A stretch of DNA of 64,000 nt from Lithodes maja (Eukaryota; Arthropoda; Malacostraca; Decapoda; Lithodidae): contig JBAKBP010012238.1 in NCBI GenBank assembly GCA_037953745.1, positions 1 to 64,000 on the forward strand, read 5' to 3'. Under the pieces are notes generated by a model. The model was not told the DNA's origin. It searched no databases and was given only the letters and a program-made list of their open reading frames with translations. A program made the translations under genes and the position numbers. Positions 41,488-52,569 of the stretch are shown piece after piece (within the stretch, counting starts at the first letter, position 1; each line of letters opens with the position of its first letter).

Positions 41488-42769
41488 GGAGGAGAGAAGG
41501 GATTGTCATGTCTCGGCGGAACAGTGGGCGGGGGACACGAGTCTGGTGGCTGTGGAAGCGCTAGAGCACCTGCCTGAGCAGCAGTGTGCAGCACTCCAGC
41601 ACCAGCTCGGTTCATACCCCACTGGTCGTGCCGAGCCCCTGAGTCTCACAACTCGGGCGGTGCAAGATGTTCCACGGGCAGGTCACGTGAATGTTGAAAG
41701 ACCGTTAGCCTCGTTGTTTCGGTGGTTCAAGGTGGGCGACGAGGCTTTGGCATGGTTGCCAGGTCAGGGTCGACCCATGGCTGCCAAGGGTGGTGGTCAA
41801 AAGGAGGACATTGAGCAGATTGGTAAGGCCGGCTGTGGTATCGCAGTGCCCGGTCGTCGCATAGCCTCCCAATGCTGCTCTAGTCTAATGCAACAGCCCT
41901 ACCATAGACCGACTGTATCTGGCCATGTCTCTAAAAGCGGTGATGCTGAGCAGGCAGATGTCGTCACAAGGAATGTGGGGGTGCGCATGTACGGTATCGG
42001 CGGGGAAGCCTTAGCAATAATGAACTGTGGGAGTGACTGCACAGGTGGTACTGATTGTCCCTCTCATGACCTGGCTGTTCTAGGGACGAAGGTGGAGAAG
42101 GAGGGAGACTACAGGTTAGAAGCTGCGGTCTCGGCTGGGTTGTGGGAGGGCACTAGGCATGTTGTTTGTGGAGACAGTGCAAGGCAGTTATTTACTAGGC
42201 TATGGCAGTACTTTCGCATGTTTGTTGCTTCTCCAGGCCTGATGTACGGGGTAGAATCCGACATGCAGGCTGGAGATAGTGCAAGGCTCAGTTTAATTCC
42301 CTACCGTATAAATCCTGCTCGACAGCCTATGGTGCAAGCAGAGCTGGATTACGTGTGGACGAAGGGTCTGAGGGATAAGGAATGTCGTGAGTGGTCGTTG
42401 CTTGTAACTTTGTCCGAGCGTGCTAAAGAGGTATGTGGTTTTGTTGTGGACGGGAGTACCTACCAGTGCAATGTTATGCCTGACGGACTTAAGAATGCAC
42501 TAGCAACGTTTCAGAACCTGATGAATGAAAGTGAAAAGGACGATGATGCGCTGGGGCATTTCGAGGTCTATGTTCCAGCCTATGGTCCGGTCATTGTAGT
42601 TTACCCAGATCATCACCCTCTCAAGATCTTGGACCAGTTTCACAATCGGAATATGAGGCTGACCAGGTGGTCACTAAGGTTATTGGTATATAGCCTGGAC
42701 ATACGCCATATTGCCGGTTGTGACAACGTGGTTGCAGATGGTCGTTCAAGGGTATATGATCCTGGGTAG
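41488..42769 (+). pseudogene. Gypsy A RT and RNase H remnant
   Basis: Open frame but internally deleted. A poorly conserved region leads to LSLIPYRINPARQPMVQAEL (RT start), then AKEVCGFVVDG and CNVMPDGLKNALATFQNLMNE. The whole palm with the YIDD box is missing and the frame jumps to the RNase H end: YPDHHPLKILDQF, RWSLRLLVYSLDIRHIAGCDN and stop at 42769. RT and RNase H cannot be active. Open frame preserved over the deletion suggests deletions were in frame or filtered during replication with a helper. Confidence 0.8.
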
Positions 42770-43253
42770 ATTGACACACGGGTAGCCTCCTGCTTTAGTT
42801 TGAATAGTATTTTGCGCTTGGTGCTTGTTGGCTCGCGGTTGTAGCCCAGCGTATTGGGTCGTAAAGCAGGATTGTTGAGCGTTTGGTATAGAAGAAAATA
42901 GGCTGCCCTTATAGTGCAGCCGGAAAAAACATATTAAAATATAAAAATCATATAAAAACTCTTTCTTTTTGATATAGATAATTGTATAAGTTTGTCATAG
43001 CCTATAGAGTTTGAGTAGTCCACGAACTATCAAACGGCTGAGCTGCTGTAAGCTCGCTCTGGGAGCATGATATTATGTCTTTTACTATTGTTGGGAGGAG
43101 TTATGAAATGTGAATTTTTTTTTTATAAGATGTGTTTTAGTGATAAACTCAGCGTTGTTTTAGTGCCATGCGGTCGCTGGGTGTGAGGGGTTTGATGGGG
43201 TTCTGTATATCAGATTTTAGCTCAGGGTTGAGCAAGTAAAATCTTGGGGGAGG
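42770..43253 (+). other. Gypsy A 3' noncoding region and polypurine tract
   Basis: No gene. Nearly identical to Gypsy B 32620-33086 in its first part. Contains the short hairpin GGCTGCCC...GTGCAGCC (42901-42921). TGGGGGAGG just before 43254 is the polypurine tract. Confidence 0.72.
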
Positions 43254-45102
43254 TGTGACACATGTCGAGTATGAGCATGCTGTACAGAACGCCCAGTCAG
43301 GCCCCACTCTCGCTAGGATCGTCAGGGCAGGAACTTTGGCTGTAGTCTGTGTAGAGTTTCCTAACTTAGTTTATGTGAGCCGTTGTACTATAAGTATTAT
43401 AAATATGTATTTTGTTTTCATCTGAGTCAACGAGTTCTATTTTATATAATTAGTTATAAGTGTTGTGTGTGGGACTTATTGGTAATGATGAGAGGAGAGA
43501 GAGTGCGTAACGGGGGGGAACAGTGAGTGCGCCACGCTGCAGGTAGGCCTAATTCCCTCCTCCCTCCTCCCTCCTCCTTCTCAGCGCGTGGGAAATCCTT
43601 TGTCGATCCCAGATTGAGAGAGAATATTACGTAATGATTGTCAGTGGGCGGTCCTTAAGTAGTTTGAGATATGCCGCTAGAGGGCCGAGTATAAAAAGAG
43701 AGGTTCTTGCCACCATTCTTCAGAACTCATCAGGCAGAGCGACTTCTCATATCCCTTGCAACTATCCATATTCTTCCGACTGATGTGAACTTTCTCTACT
43801 CTCTGAACAGCCTATCTTCTTCCCTTCTCGACCCTTTATAACCTCAATGACCCCTTTGGTGCAGATTTAGTCAGCCAAAGTATTATCGCTTGAGTTCTCA
43901 CGAGATAAGTGCCTGTTAGGTAGCCTATTTTTGGAAGGGTTAACTAGAATAGGATTGATTGATGTTTGTTGCACTCGTATATGCATTTCCCTGTGTGCGA
44001 TTATTCATGTTCCTGTTTTCTGCTGGTTTAGGCAATGCTAGACTGGGATAGGGTTTCTGAGTTGTGATTTCCTATGAGTACTAGGTTGCGGTTGAACCAG
44101 TACAATTGCAACGGAGACGTGGAACGCCTAGGTGGTCTTTCTGACTGTGTACCGTGGGAGTTTAGCACTGTGTTGCGAGTGAGGGCTTTTGCCTCCGCCA
44201 CCCAACACTGTGCTATCTCATTTGCTTGACTTTGAGAGGATCGCCAGGAGAGAACCAGATACTAGTGATCTGGATCTCTCAAGAGAGCATCCCGTCAATT
44301 AACGTAATTTGGCCGCACAGTCTTAAGGACCTCGCTAGGCTACGAGCCGCTTGCTCAGCCATTGTCTCTTAACCTTATGTATTCCAGCTAGACTTTGCTC
44401 GACCAGCAGATACAGCATAGTATTGAAGCTTCTCCTTATGTATGTTATTGTTTATGCACTATTGATTTCATGTGTGGCACGCTTAGCTACTTCAGAGATT
44501 AGTGGCCCACGAGCACAATCTTAGTAGGCTATTGCCAGTGCATTGTCGGAGTACTTCTTCTTAATGTTTGCCATATCCTATTGCTTATTCTTATAATTCT
44601 TCTTATGTCAATTTAAAGCCTTTAATTACCAGTGAGTTATTCATTAAATTGCTGTTCAAAATCCGATACTTACTTCTTATGAGTATTCGAGAAGCATCTA
44701 ACTTATCAGAAGATTCCTTGCTTGATGCTCGAGGACTATTGTTTAACGTAACGTAATAGTGCCGATCCGAAGTAGAGGGTGGAGGACTTCTTAAGTTCTT
44801 AGTTCAAGGGTGGATTACTTCGGCTTCGGCCAACACTATTCTTTAGTGTTGTAGTACTTTCTTCTTTGTTTGATTGTTGACCAGACTAGATAACTCCCGT
44901 CTTGTTATTAGTCTGTTGTGTGAAACGCTAGTACCGAGTTCTTGTATACCCCGTTATAGCAGATAGAACTCTGGAGGGTAGTGGCGTTTTTTGTTCGGCT
45001 GGCAGTACTCTGGGGTTGGGATCGTGTGTTTCCGTTGTGGCAGCGAGCCATACTCGAGTCCTGTGTAAGAGCCCTAGTGTACCCGAGTGCCCGGTCGTAA
45101 CA
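43254..45102 (+). repeat. Gypsy A 3' LTR
   Basis: 1849 bp, same length as the 5' LTR with two differences by eye. CTCF-like motif 43674-43687 and TATAAAAAG 43690-43698. Confidence 0.93.
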
Positions 45103-45790
45103 ACAACAGGTGTTTTACTTCTCTAAACACCTTCTCACACTCAGGCGCCCAATTGAACTTCTTATCCTTCCAGTTATCCTCCACCTGAGCTTGACTGTCC
45201 CGTTCTCCTTCTCCACCTTGACTGCTAAACGTCATCACAGGCACAGTGAGAGGCTCAGGGGGGTGACTCCCATACTCCTTCATGGGATTAACATGACATA
45301 ACTGATTGCGCTTCCGTCTGTCTGGAGTGGCTACCAAGTAAACCAGGTCCGATAGCTCCTCCACCACCCTATAAGGACCAGTGTACTTCACGGATAAGGG
45401 GTGACCTACAAGGGGCAGTAGAATCAACACCTCCTGACCCACGTGAAACTCCCTGAGTTCAACCTTGAGGTCGTACCTGTCCTTCATGAGGGCCTGAGAG
45501 CTAGTCAAATTACGGCCAGCCAACTCCAGACTGCGCAACATCCGTTCTCGACTGTTGAGGACACACTTGAGCATAGAACAAGGTTTTTCTGCGCCCTCCC
45601 ATACTTCTTCAACCATATGGAGAGGCCCTCTGACACGGTGTCCAAAGACGAGCTCATTAGGGCTGAATCCCAAACTTTCCCCAGGTACCTCCCGAGCAGC
45701 AAACAAAACAACATGAATCTCTTGCGGGTAACCATACCGGAAAAATTACACTAGCAAGCCTCGGACCACCGTCTTCGCTGACCCATTTCT
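45103..45790 (-). pseudogene. Gypsy B integrase core end, C-terminal domain and RT connection
   Basis: DVATRYPDAYPMRNGSAKT (45835-45770, INT core) continues after a frameshift as AAREVPGESLGFSPNELVFGH, an INT C-terminal domain with KYTGPYRVVEE (GPY motif) and LCHVNPMKEY. It passes straight into RT connection text, KFNWAPECEKVFREVKH, where Gypsy A is inserted. INT therefore precedes RT/RNase H. Confidence 0.8.
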
Positions 45791-47800
45791 CATAGGGTAC
45801 GCGTCAGGGTACCTCGTTGCTACATCTCTCGACTGTGCAACACTGTCCTCCTTCAACTCGACAGCACCGGTACCACATTCAAGAACCTCCGGGTCTTCCA
45901 ATTGCAACTTACGAATGTCCGAAGGAGCAAGCCTATCCAAGTGTTTGCGAAACAACTCATGCCCCCCTCCTACATTAAATTTGGCCTCCCGTTGCTCTCT
46001 CTCTGCGTACCGTTGCTGTCTCATCGTCTTTTTAAGCCCATCCACTGCCTTCTCAGGAACAGTTAATGGGTCTTCTCTAGACTCGAAATGTGGTCCTAAT
46101 AATGAGTCCCCGAGAATGTCCGCTGATACTAAACTCTCAACCGCATCAACTTTCAACCCCTTCTCGGTACCCTTCCTCCGCTGATCTAAAGATTGTTGAC
46201 CAGAATGTGACTCCCATGATGCAGGATCTCCGGTGACAACACACGCCATAGGCTGCACCGGACACTTCTCAACCCACTCCTGCTCCTCCCTACTCACGTC
46301 GGCCAACTTCTCGGCAACGACCAAGGGTGGAGCCTCAGAAGTAGGTCCCGCAAAGTCGTTGCCGAGAAGGAGGTCGACGCCCCCAACAGGCAACTTCTCC
46401 ACAATCCCTACATCCAGGTCACGAGTCACACCATCAACTTCCACCTTCATTCTCACAAGCGGGTATGACCTTGTTGCATTAACTCCCTGAACCACAACCA
46501 CCCGCGCCGTATTGACAGGTTTACCAGTGAAATTTCTCAACAGTGTTTGCGATGCCCCAGTGTCACGCAAAATTCTCACCTCATGTCTTCTACCCCCCCA
46601 CTCCACACAACCGAGTCCCCTGTGATCACTAAAGGCATCACGGACAGGGAATAAGCCTTCCGGATCCTTCTGCACTGGCAGTGTATTTACCTCGGAAGAA
46701 ATGTCTCTAACAAACTCCGATGTCCTCTTGAACACTCCAATGCCGTGAGCAAAAGACACGGCTGCCGGAGGAGGTCGACTAGGGCACTCATTTGCCTTAT
46801 GACCCTCCTGGTGGCAACTAAAACACATAAATTTCTGTTTCGGCTTATACTGTGATGTAAAAGGCCCCTGACTTTTCACATACGGTGTGGTGTAAGGTTT
46901 GGATTCAGTTTTAGTTTCATGGCTCTTCTGTTTAAATGTGTCATTGTTACGGGGAGGGGGAGGATAACGGTCCTTAGCACCTACATCGTACTTCTGTGAG
47001 GACCCGCAACCCCGAATCAACGACAGCCGTCGATCAGCCATTTCTGCTGCTTCGACTAGAGTTCTTGGGTTTTTCTCCTTTAAGTTCAAAGTTAGATCAC
47101 CGCCCGTGCTCTTAAAGAACTGCTCCAACATCATTAACTGCTTAATTTCATCAAATGTTGTGACCTTCTCAGATCGGAGCCAGTTCCCCATAGCATCGGA
47201 CAAGTCCCGGGCGTGTTCCAAAAAGGTGCTATCTCTTCCCTTAGTTACACCCCGGAACTTCAAACGGTACGTTTCTGGTTGCAATTCGTAAGCCCTCAGG
47301 ACAGCCTCCTTGAGATCCTCATACACAATACATAACTCCAAAGGTAACGCATCGTAGGCTTTAAGACCCTTGCCTATTAATCTAGAGGATACAAGTGCTG
47401 CCCATTTATTCTCTGGCCACTGGTGTTCCTGGCACTTCTTCTCAAAGCGTGTGAAAAATTCTGTTACACCACTCTCATCAAACACCGGAACCAGTTTCAA
47501 TAAGTGCGAGAGAGATTGATCATGAACACGGTTACCAGCCCCAAGTCGCTGTCCCGTTGCCTCTACTCGCGACTTCTCTACGTCCATGTCGGCACAGTAC
47601 CTAGTCGACTCTAAATCCGCTTGGATTTTTGCTAGCTCTATGTGCTACTGGCTGATAGTTTTTCTCTCTTTTATCTTGGCTCTCTCATCTATCTTGGCTA
47701 ATTCTAATTGCTGCTGATGCTGAAGCTGAAGCTCACATACCCTGATAGCCTTTCTCTCTTCGATCTTAGCTAATTCGAGCTGAAGCAATAATTCTGGACA
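45746..47800 (-). pseudogene. Gypsy B gag, CCHC knuckle and protease
   Basis: Main open frame 45746-47587 (613 codons) with coiled-coil text continuing upstream to about 47800 across one stop near 47645. Capsid: VTEFFTRFEKKCQEH, KWAALVSSRLIGKG, EHARDLSDAMGNW. Knuckle CFSCHQEGHKANEC, protease LRDTGASQTLL and VDLLLGNDFAG, then linker HLDRLAPSDIRKLQLEDPE, ending in the INT fragment at DVATRYPDAY. About 60 percent similar to Gypsy A gag by eye. INT N-terminus and most RT are deleted, so the element depended on a helper. Confidence 0.82.
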
Positions 47801-48020
47801 TGATGCTCACAAAACTTTCTCACCACAATATTCAGAAAAGAAGTACCCCAAACTCTTATACCTCAATATACACACAAAAATTCTCGGAAATACTGAAGGG
47901 CTATACTATGTTGCGAAAAAAAAAAATATTCTTGCTGATCCCCGCAAAATATTCTCCAAAACAACAAATGTTCCCTGCTAATAAAGGTAGGTTCACCAAA
48001 TCCTAGGTAAGGTCGCCATT

Positions 48021-50446
48021 TGTTACGACTGGGGTTCAAATATATCAGGGCTCTTATTCATTGGACTAGTAATGGCATAAATGCTACAACGGAAAGCGCT
48101 AGCTCCAACCTCTGAAGTATATTCCCAGTGAACAAAGAACACAAATACTCTACAGAGTTCTATATGCAATAATAGGCTATCAAACTCTCAATAAATGTGC
48201 GTCTACTCTAGGCTTAATGTTATGTGAAAACAGCCTATTACTACCTATAACCGAAGGTGCTTGGTTATGGTATGCAAAGTAAGGTGGTAAGAGAAGTTAC
48301 AGCTTACGTTACTTTAATCAATAAATGTCAGGCACTCCTGCATGAAAGAAAGTGCACAAAAGTCCTTCAACACTAACAAGGAATCTTCTTTAACCTAACA
48401 AGTGCGCATGGGGGTAATTGGAAACGTCCTCCTGTGCTGACGTATTTGAGGTGTTTCCGTCACTAAAATATTTATTGTACCATTAATAGCATTAATACTT
48501 ATCCATATGCGCCTATTATGGGTTGATTATAAAGGTATTAACCTGAAACAACAATAAAACGAGTGAAAACAGCGTTTGGATGGTCAAAATCGGAGATATA
48601 GCCCGCGAGTTGTATAATGTATGGGTGAGGCAACCTGCTTTCCCGCCAATTTCCCCCAAGGCCACTGAGACACAGTCGATCGATACTCTCTCTCTCTCTC
48701 TTGCACTCGCTTGCCATCAGTGATGACAACACCCTGCTTGCAACTCGCTAATGTTAGCACGAAAATATACCTCAGAATAAGGGAATAACAGGGAAAATAG
48801 GTGATAACTGAAGGAGAGGAGGAAAGTGGGGAAGGAGGGGAGGTAGAGGACTGAGATTTTGCATGGCCCAGGGGCCAAAAAAAAAAAAATAAATACAAAA
48901 ATAAAAATAAAAAAAAAATAAAAAAAATCGATGTCAAAAGTTGATTTTTTGTTTTACTTACTCTCAAGAGTCTCCCCGCAGTCCGCCGGGGGAACTCTTA
49001 AGAGTCTCCCCGGGTTAAATGTTAGATGCTATAAAGATGCTCGTATCGGAAATGGAACCTAAAAAGGCAGGCAGCGGAACAATGCTCGTGCAGGCTATGC
49101 ACACAAAAAGGCAGAATATATAATGCCGTCGGAGCCAAGAATATCCTAAACACTACAACACTAATAATAATCGCCACGACAATGCAGTATTCCTATCAAC
49201 AAAAAGAGCCTAAGTCGTTTGTGTCTCAATACATCAAACTAGGCTGCGAAATGCTTGTGTAATCATAAATGGGTATGCATAAAAAGAGTAATTAGGTTAA
49301 TATACTTAATGTCTACTGTGACTGATAAAGTCTAGCTAGAGTCAATGATACGAGATACTGGTGCGCATGGCATGCTGCATAGCCTAGTGCAAATCTCAAG
49401 TCTGTGCGTCAAATATTACGTTATAATGAAGGGTAGCTCTCTTGAGAAACCTTAATACCGAAGTATTAAGCGTTCTCCTGGCGTACCTCAAAGACAAACA
49501 ATCGAGACTAGAACAGTGCAGAATGGTATAGGCAAAAAACCCTCATTCGTGCATGCTCTACTCTCAATGGCACACAGACTAGAATTTACTCAATCAACTC
49601 CAGTTCTCAGATATGTCGTGCCGCTTTTAACTGAAGCCAGCACTCATAGGAAACAATACCTATAATATCAGACTCCTAGTCTAGCATTATCTAATCCAGC
49701 AGAACACTAATAACTAAAGGAAGCAGTACTAAACAATATAAATGCCAACCAATGCTTCGTGATCCACTTATCTTAACAACTAACATACATAGGCTATATC
49801 AGACCTTAACACACAATACAACTGGCCAGCATGAAGCTGATTTTGCAGAGTTAACCAGAGGGGGTATAATATTAACAAAAGGTGGTGAAAGATATGGAAA
49901 ATGAGAGAGATAGGCAGAGGAAAAGATTCTCAGGTACGGAGCGGGGACAGATAGCAAGGGAAAAAAAGATGGGTGTGTTCTAGAAACCATATCTGAGGGA
50001 GAGAGTGGCGAGGAACTGTATATATACTCGCACTAGGTCGAGCCGCGTGGGAAAAAAGCGGTTACAAGTAAATCTAGCCACTAGCAAGAGCTCGCAGCAT
50101 GGTAAGGGCCTCTCTCCACCAACCCCCGCGAGGCAGCCAGCCGTGACGTCATCGAGCGGGACAAAAAACACTGCGCGCCCCCTCTCACTCTGTTCTACTC
50201 TCTCTCTCTCTCTCCCAGATCCCATCATTACTAGTTAATGATAAAACATATACTTTACAATTAAATATATAAAGCCTTGACATGGGCGAAAACAAAGAGC
50301 CTTTCTGGACTGCCCATGACACGAGCTTTCATATGAAATAAAGCACACTCTAATACATAAACTGTAGCCCCATCCACTGCCCTGGCGATCCTAGTGAGTC
50401 ACTGTAGGACAAGCCATGCGGTTCTAACGGAGTGGTCAACGTCACA
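48021..50446 (-). repeat. Gypsy B 5' LTR (with TTAA element inside)
   Basis: TGTGAC...GTAACA on the minus strand. About 1.8 kb after removing the 621-bp insertion at 48394-49014. TATATATA near 50019 and CRE TGACGTCA at 50144-50151. Preceded in the 3' direction by the PBS at 48002-48018. Confidence 0.88.
48394..49014. mobile_element. TTAA-flanked MITE-like element 1a (piggyBac-type target)
   Basis: 621 bp between TTAA duplications (48390-48393, 49015-49018). The other Gypsy B LTR has the uninterrupted site CTTCTTTAAATGTTAG. Ends CCTAACAAGTGC and, inverted, CCCGGGGAGACTC. No coding capacity; an A-rich run lies at 48878-48927. A second copy is at 62190-63438. Confidence 0.88.
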
Positions 50447-50465
50447 CTGGTAAATGCAATCTTTA

Positions 50466-51850
50466 ATAGATACGTGATAGGCAATCGGCTAGCGCGTTCT
50501 GGACCCCCTTAATATGTTTAACATCCAAGGAGTATTCCTGCAGCAACAAATCCACCTGGTCAGTCGTTGGTTTTTATTTTGGAACTTATTCAAAAATGTT
50601 AAGGGGTGATGGTCAGTATACACAGTGATGGCACCAGAGGCAGATTGCACATAGACAGCAAAGTATTGAAGGGATAAAATTAATGCTAACAGCTCCTTCT
50701 CAATGACTGAATAGTTACGTTGAGCAGAATTTAATTTTTTACTAAAATAGCACACAGGATGCAATACTTCAGTCGTCTTCCTGTAGCAATACTGTACCAA
50801 CCCCGGTATTGCTCGCATCCACTGCTAGGGAAGAAGATCTGTTAAAATCAGGAGCTCGGAGTACAGGATAATTTGATAAAATATATTTGGTAGCATTAAA
50901 GGCCTCCTCACATTCGGAGGACCACTCAAACTTCACATCCTTACGGAGAAGATCTGTCAGGGGAGCTGTTAACCTAGAAAAGTTTAAGATGAAACGCCTA
51001 TAATAACCAATCATTCCTAGGTACCTTTGGATATGTTTCTTACTGCTAGGAGTTGGGAATTCTAGAATAGACTCAACCTTTGCTTGAGGAGGTGCAATCT
51101 GCCCCTGACCTACCGTATATTCTAGATACTGGACCGTACTCTTTACAAAGGTGCATTTCTTAAGATTAACCACCAGATTGGCATCAGCAAGATTTAAGAA
51201 CAGCAATCTAAGTTGGTAAAGATGCTCCTCCCATGACTGTGAAAAGATAAGAATATCATCGATGTAGACAACGCATCCAGGTACCCCTTCAGTTACCAAA
51301 TTCATGAGGCGCTGGAATGTAGCTGGAGTGTTTTTCAAGCCGTAGGGCATTACGTTACAGCAGAAGGCTTGATTGTTGACTACAAAGCATGATATTTCCC
51401 TCGCTCTAGGGGTGAGAGCTACTTGCCAATATCCCTTCATTAAGTCAATCTTGCTGATATAGGTGGCTGTACCAATCTGGTCAATGCAGTCGTCGATCCG
51501 TGGCAGTGGGTAGGTATCGTTCTTTGTGACAGCATTAACTTACCTATAGTCCATACATAACCTATGGCTCCCGTCTGGCTTTGGCACAAGTATGACCGGA
51601 CTACTCCACTGGCTTAAGGCCCTTGTGATCAGCTCGTTTGATAACATAAAGTCAAGCTCAACCTGCAGTATACTCCTGCGTTGTGGTGAGACACGGTAGG
51701 GGGATAGTTTAATGGGAGTTGCATCCCCTACGTCGATGTCGTGCACGGCCAAAGAAGTGAGCCCTGGAGTATCACGGAACACACTGGGAGACTGAGATAA
51801 AACAGAGATTAGTTGGTTCGCTTGATCAGAGGGAAGATGACATAGTTTAG
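50466..51850 (-). pseudogene. Gypsy C reverse transcriptase and RNase H
   Basis: RT start SPYRVSPQRRSILQVEL (51700), VILVPKPDGSHRLCMDYR, a stop at 51538-51540, then IDLMKGYWQVALTPRA, YGLKNTPATFQRLMN, VVYIDDILIF (51265; catalytic YIDD) and the connection domain YLGMIGYYRRFI. RNase H: LAVDASNTGVG, a frameshift near 50790, NYSVIEKELLAL, VYTDHHPLTFL (intact TDH), another frameshift near 50555 and HIKGVQNALADCLSRIY with stop. The catalytic residues remain but the frame is broken three times. Confidence 0.85.
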
Positions 51851-51864
51851 ATGGTAATTCCCCC

Positions 51865-52529
51865 CACTTCCCCTAGTATTGACATTCTCGGTGTAATATT
51901 AACTACTAACTTGAGCTGGACACATTATGTTAGAAGCATTGCTAAGAATGCCTCTAAAAAACTGGGACTCCTGTACAGAGTTCGAGAATTCTTCACTGAC
52001 GAGCAGTTGGCCGTAATATATAAAAGTCATGTGCGTTCTCAGATGGATTACTGTTCACCTCTGTGGGGTGGAAGTGGAGTGGTTGCATTGAGGCAGTTGG
52101 ACAAAATTCAAAATAAAGCTATTAGATTAATCAATAACCCTGCAATCACACAGGACCTTCCTACATTATCCATACGAAGAAACGTTGCATCCCTTGCATT
52201 ATTCTACAGATATTTTCACAGCAATTGTTCCGAGGAACTTGCTTCAATTGTGCCGCCTCTCCACATCTTTCCCCGTAGAACTAGGGCAGCTGAGAGCGCC
52301 CATGAATTTACACTTTCTCCTCCACAATGCAGAACTTCTGCTTATCAGAATTCATTTATCCCCAGAGCTACTACTCTTTGGAATTCACTTCCCTCGAATT
52401 GCTTTCCACAAACTTACAATTTACAAATGTTTAAATCCAGTTGTTACAAACATTTTATGAATGGAGGATGCCTTTAGGCACATGGACCTTTTTATTTTAT
52501 CTGTGTTTTTCCTTCCTCCGTTCATTGTC

Positions 52530-52564
<35 letters not shown>
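51865..52564 (+). mobile_element. LINE-B relative, 5'-truncated, inserted in Gypsy C
   Basis: The open frame to 52477 begins IDILGVILTTNLSWTHY and ends YKHFMNGGCL, the C-terminal domain of a Jockey/BS-like RT (SPLWGGSGVVALRQLDKIQN, SIRRNVASLALFYRYFH). Poly(A) 52533-52564. A diverged cousin of LINE-B, not a copy. Separates Gypsy C INT from RT. Confidence 0.87.
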
Positions 52565-52568
<4 letters not shown>

Positions 52569-52569
52569 C

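Larger units (their letters stand above)
33516..45102 (+). mobile_element. Gypsy A: young Ty3/gypsy insertion with damaged pol
   Basis: Two 1849-bp LTRs (33516-35364 and 43254-45102) start TGTGAC and end GTAACA; I count two differences by eye (33522/43260 G/A, and a C/T near 34645). Flanked by ACAA (33512-33515, 45103-45106). Inserted into Gypsy B RT. Internal order: gag-CCHC-PR, INT C-terminus, RT and RNase H remnants. Holds CR1 copy 1 (38124-41482). Coding capacity for RT and INT is gone, so it must have been mobilised in trans or decayed at unusual speed. Confidence 0.9.
30809..50446 (-). mobile_element. Gypsy B: Ty3/gypsy (Gmr1-like), host of Gypsy A
   Basis: Minus strand. 5' LTR is 48021-50446 (containing a TTAA element), 3' LTR is 30809-32608. 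Domain order read 5' to 3': gag with CCHC, PR, INT fragment, RT/RNase H end. Most of RT and the INT N-terminus are deleted. The two flanks differ and no target duplication is found (CCAC on the left, CTGG on the right). The LTRs differ at a few tens of positions by eye, older than Gypsy A. Confidence 0.82.

Noticed and set aside
41322..41615. A 97-codon proline-rich protein
   Set aside because: Only codons left of 41482 are CR1 ORF1; the N-terminal Pro-rich part is antisense Gypsy A beyond the CAGGT junction.
45746..47587. Shuffled or misassembled pol because INT precedes RT
   Set aside because: All three gypsy elements show the same order, including Gypsy C with a complete integrase, so it is the native Gmr1-type order.
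48538..48967. Conserved small protein in the TTAA elements (also at 62334-62709)
   Set aside because: Similar frames in both copies reflect DNA identity; there are no motifs, and the frame crosses simple CT and poly(A) runs.
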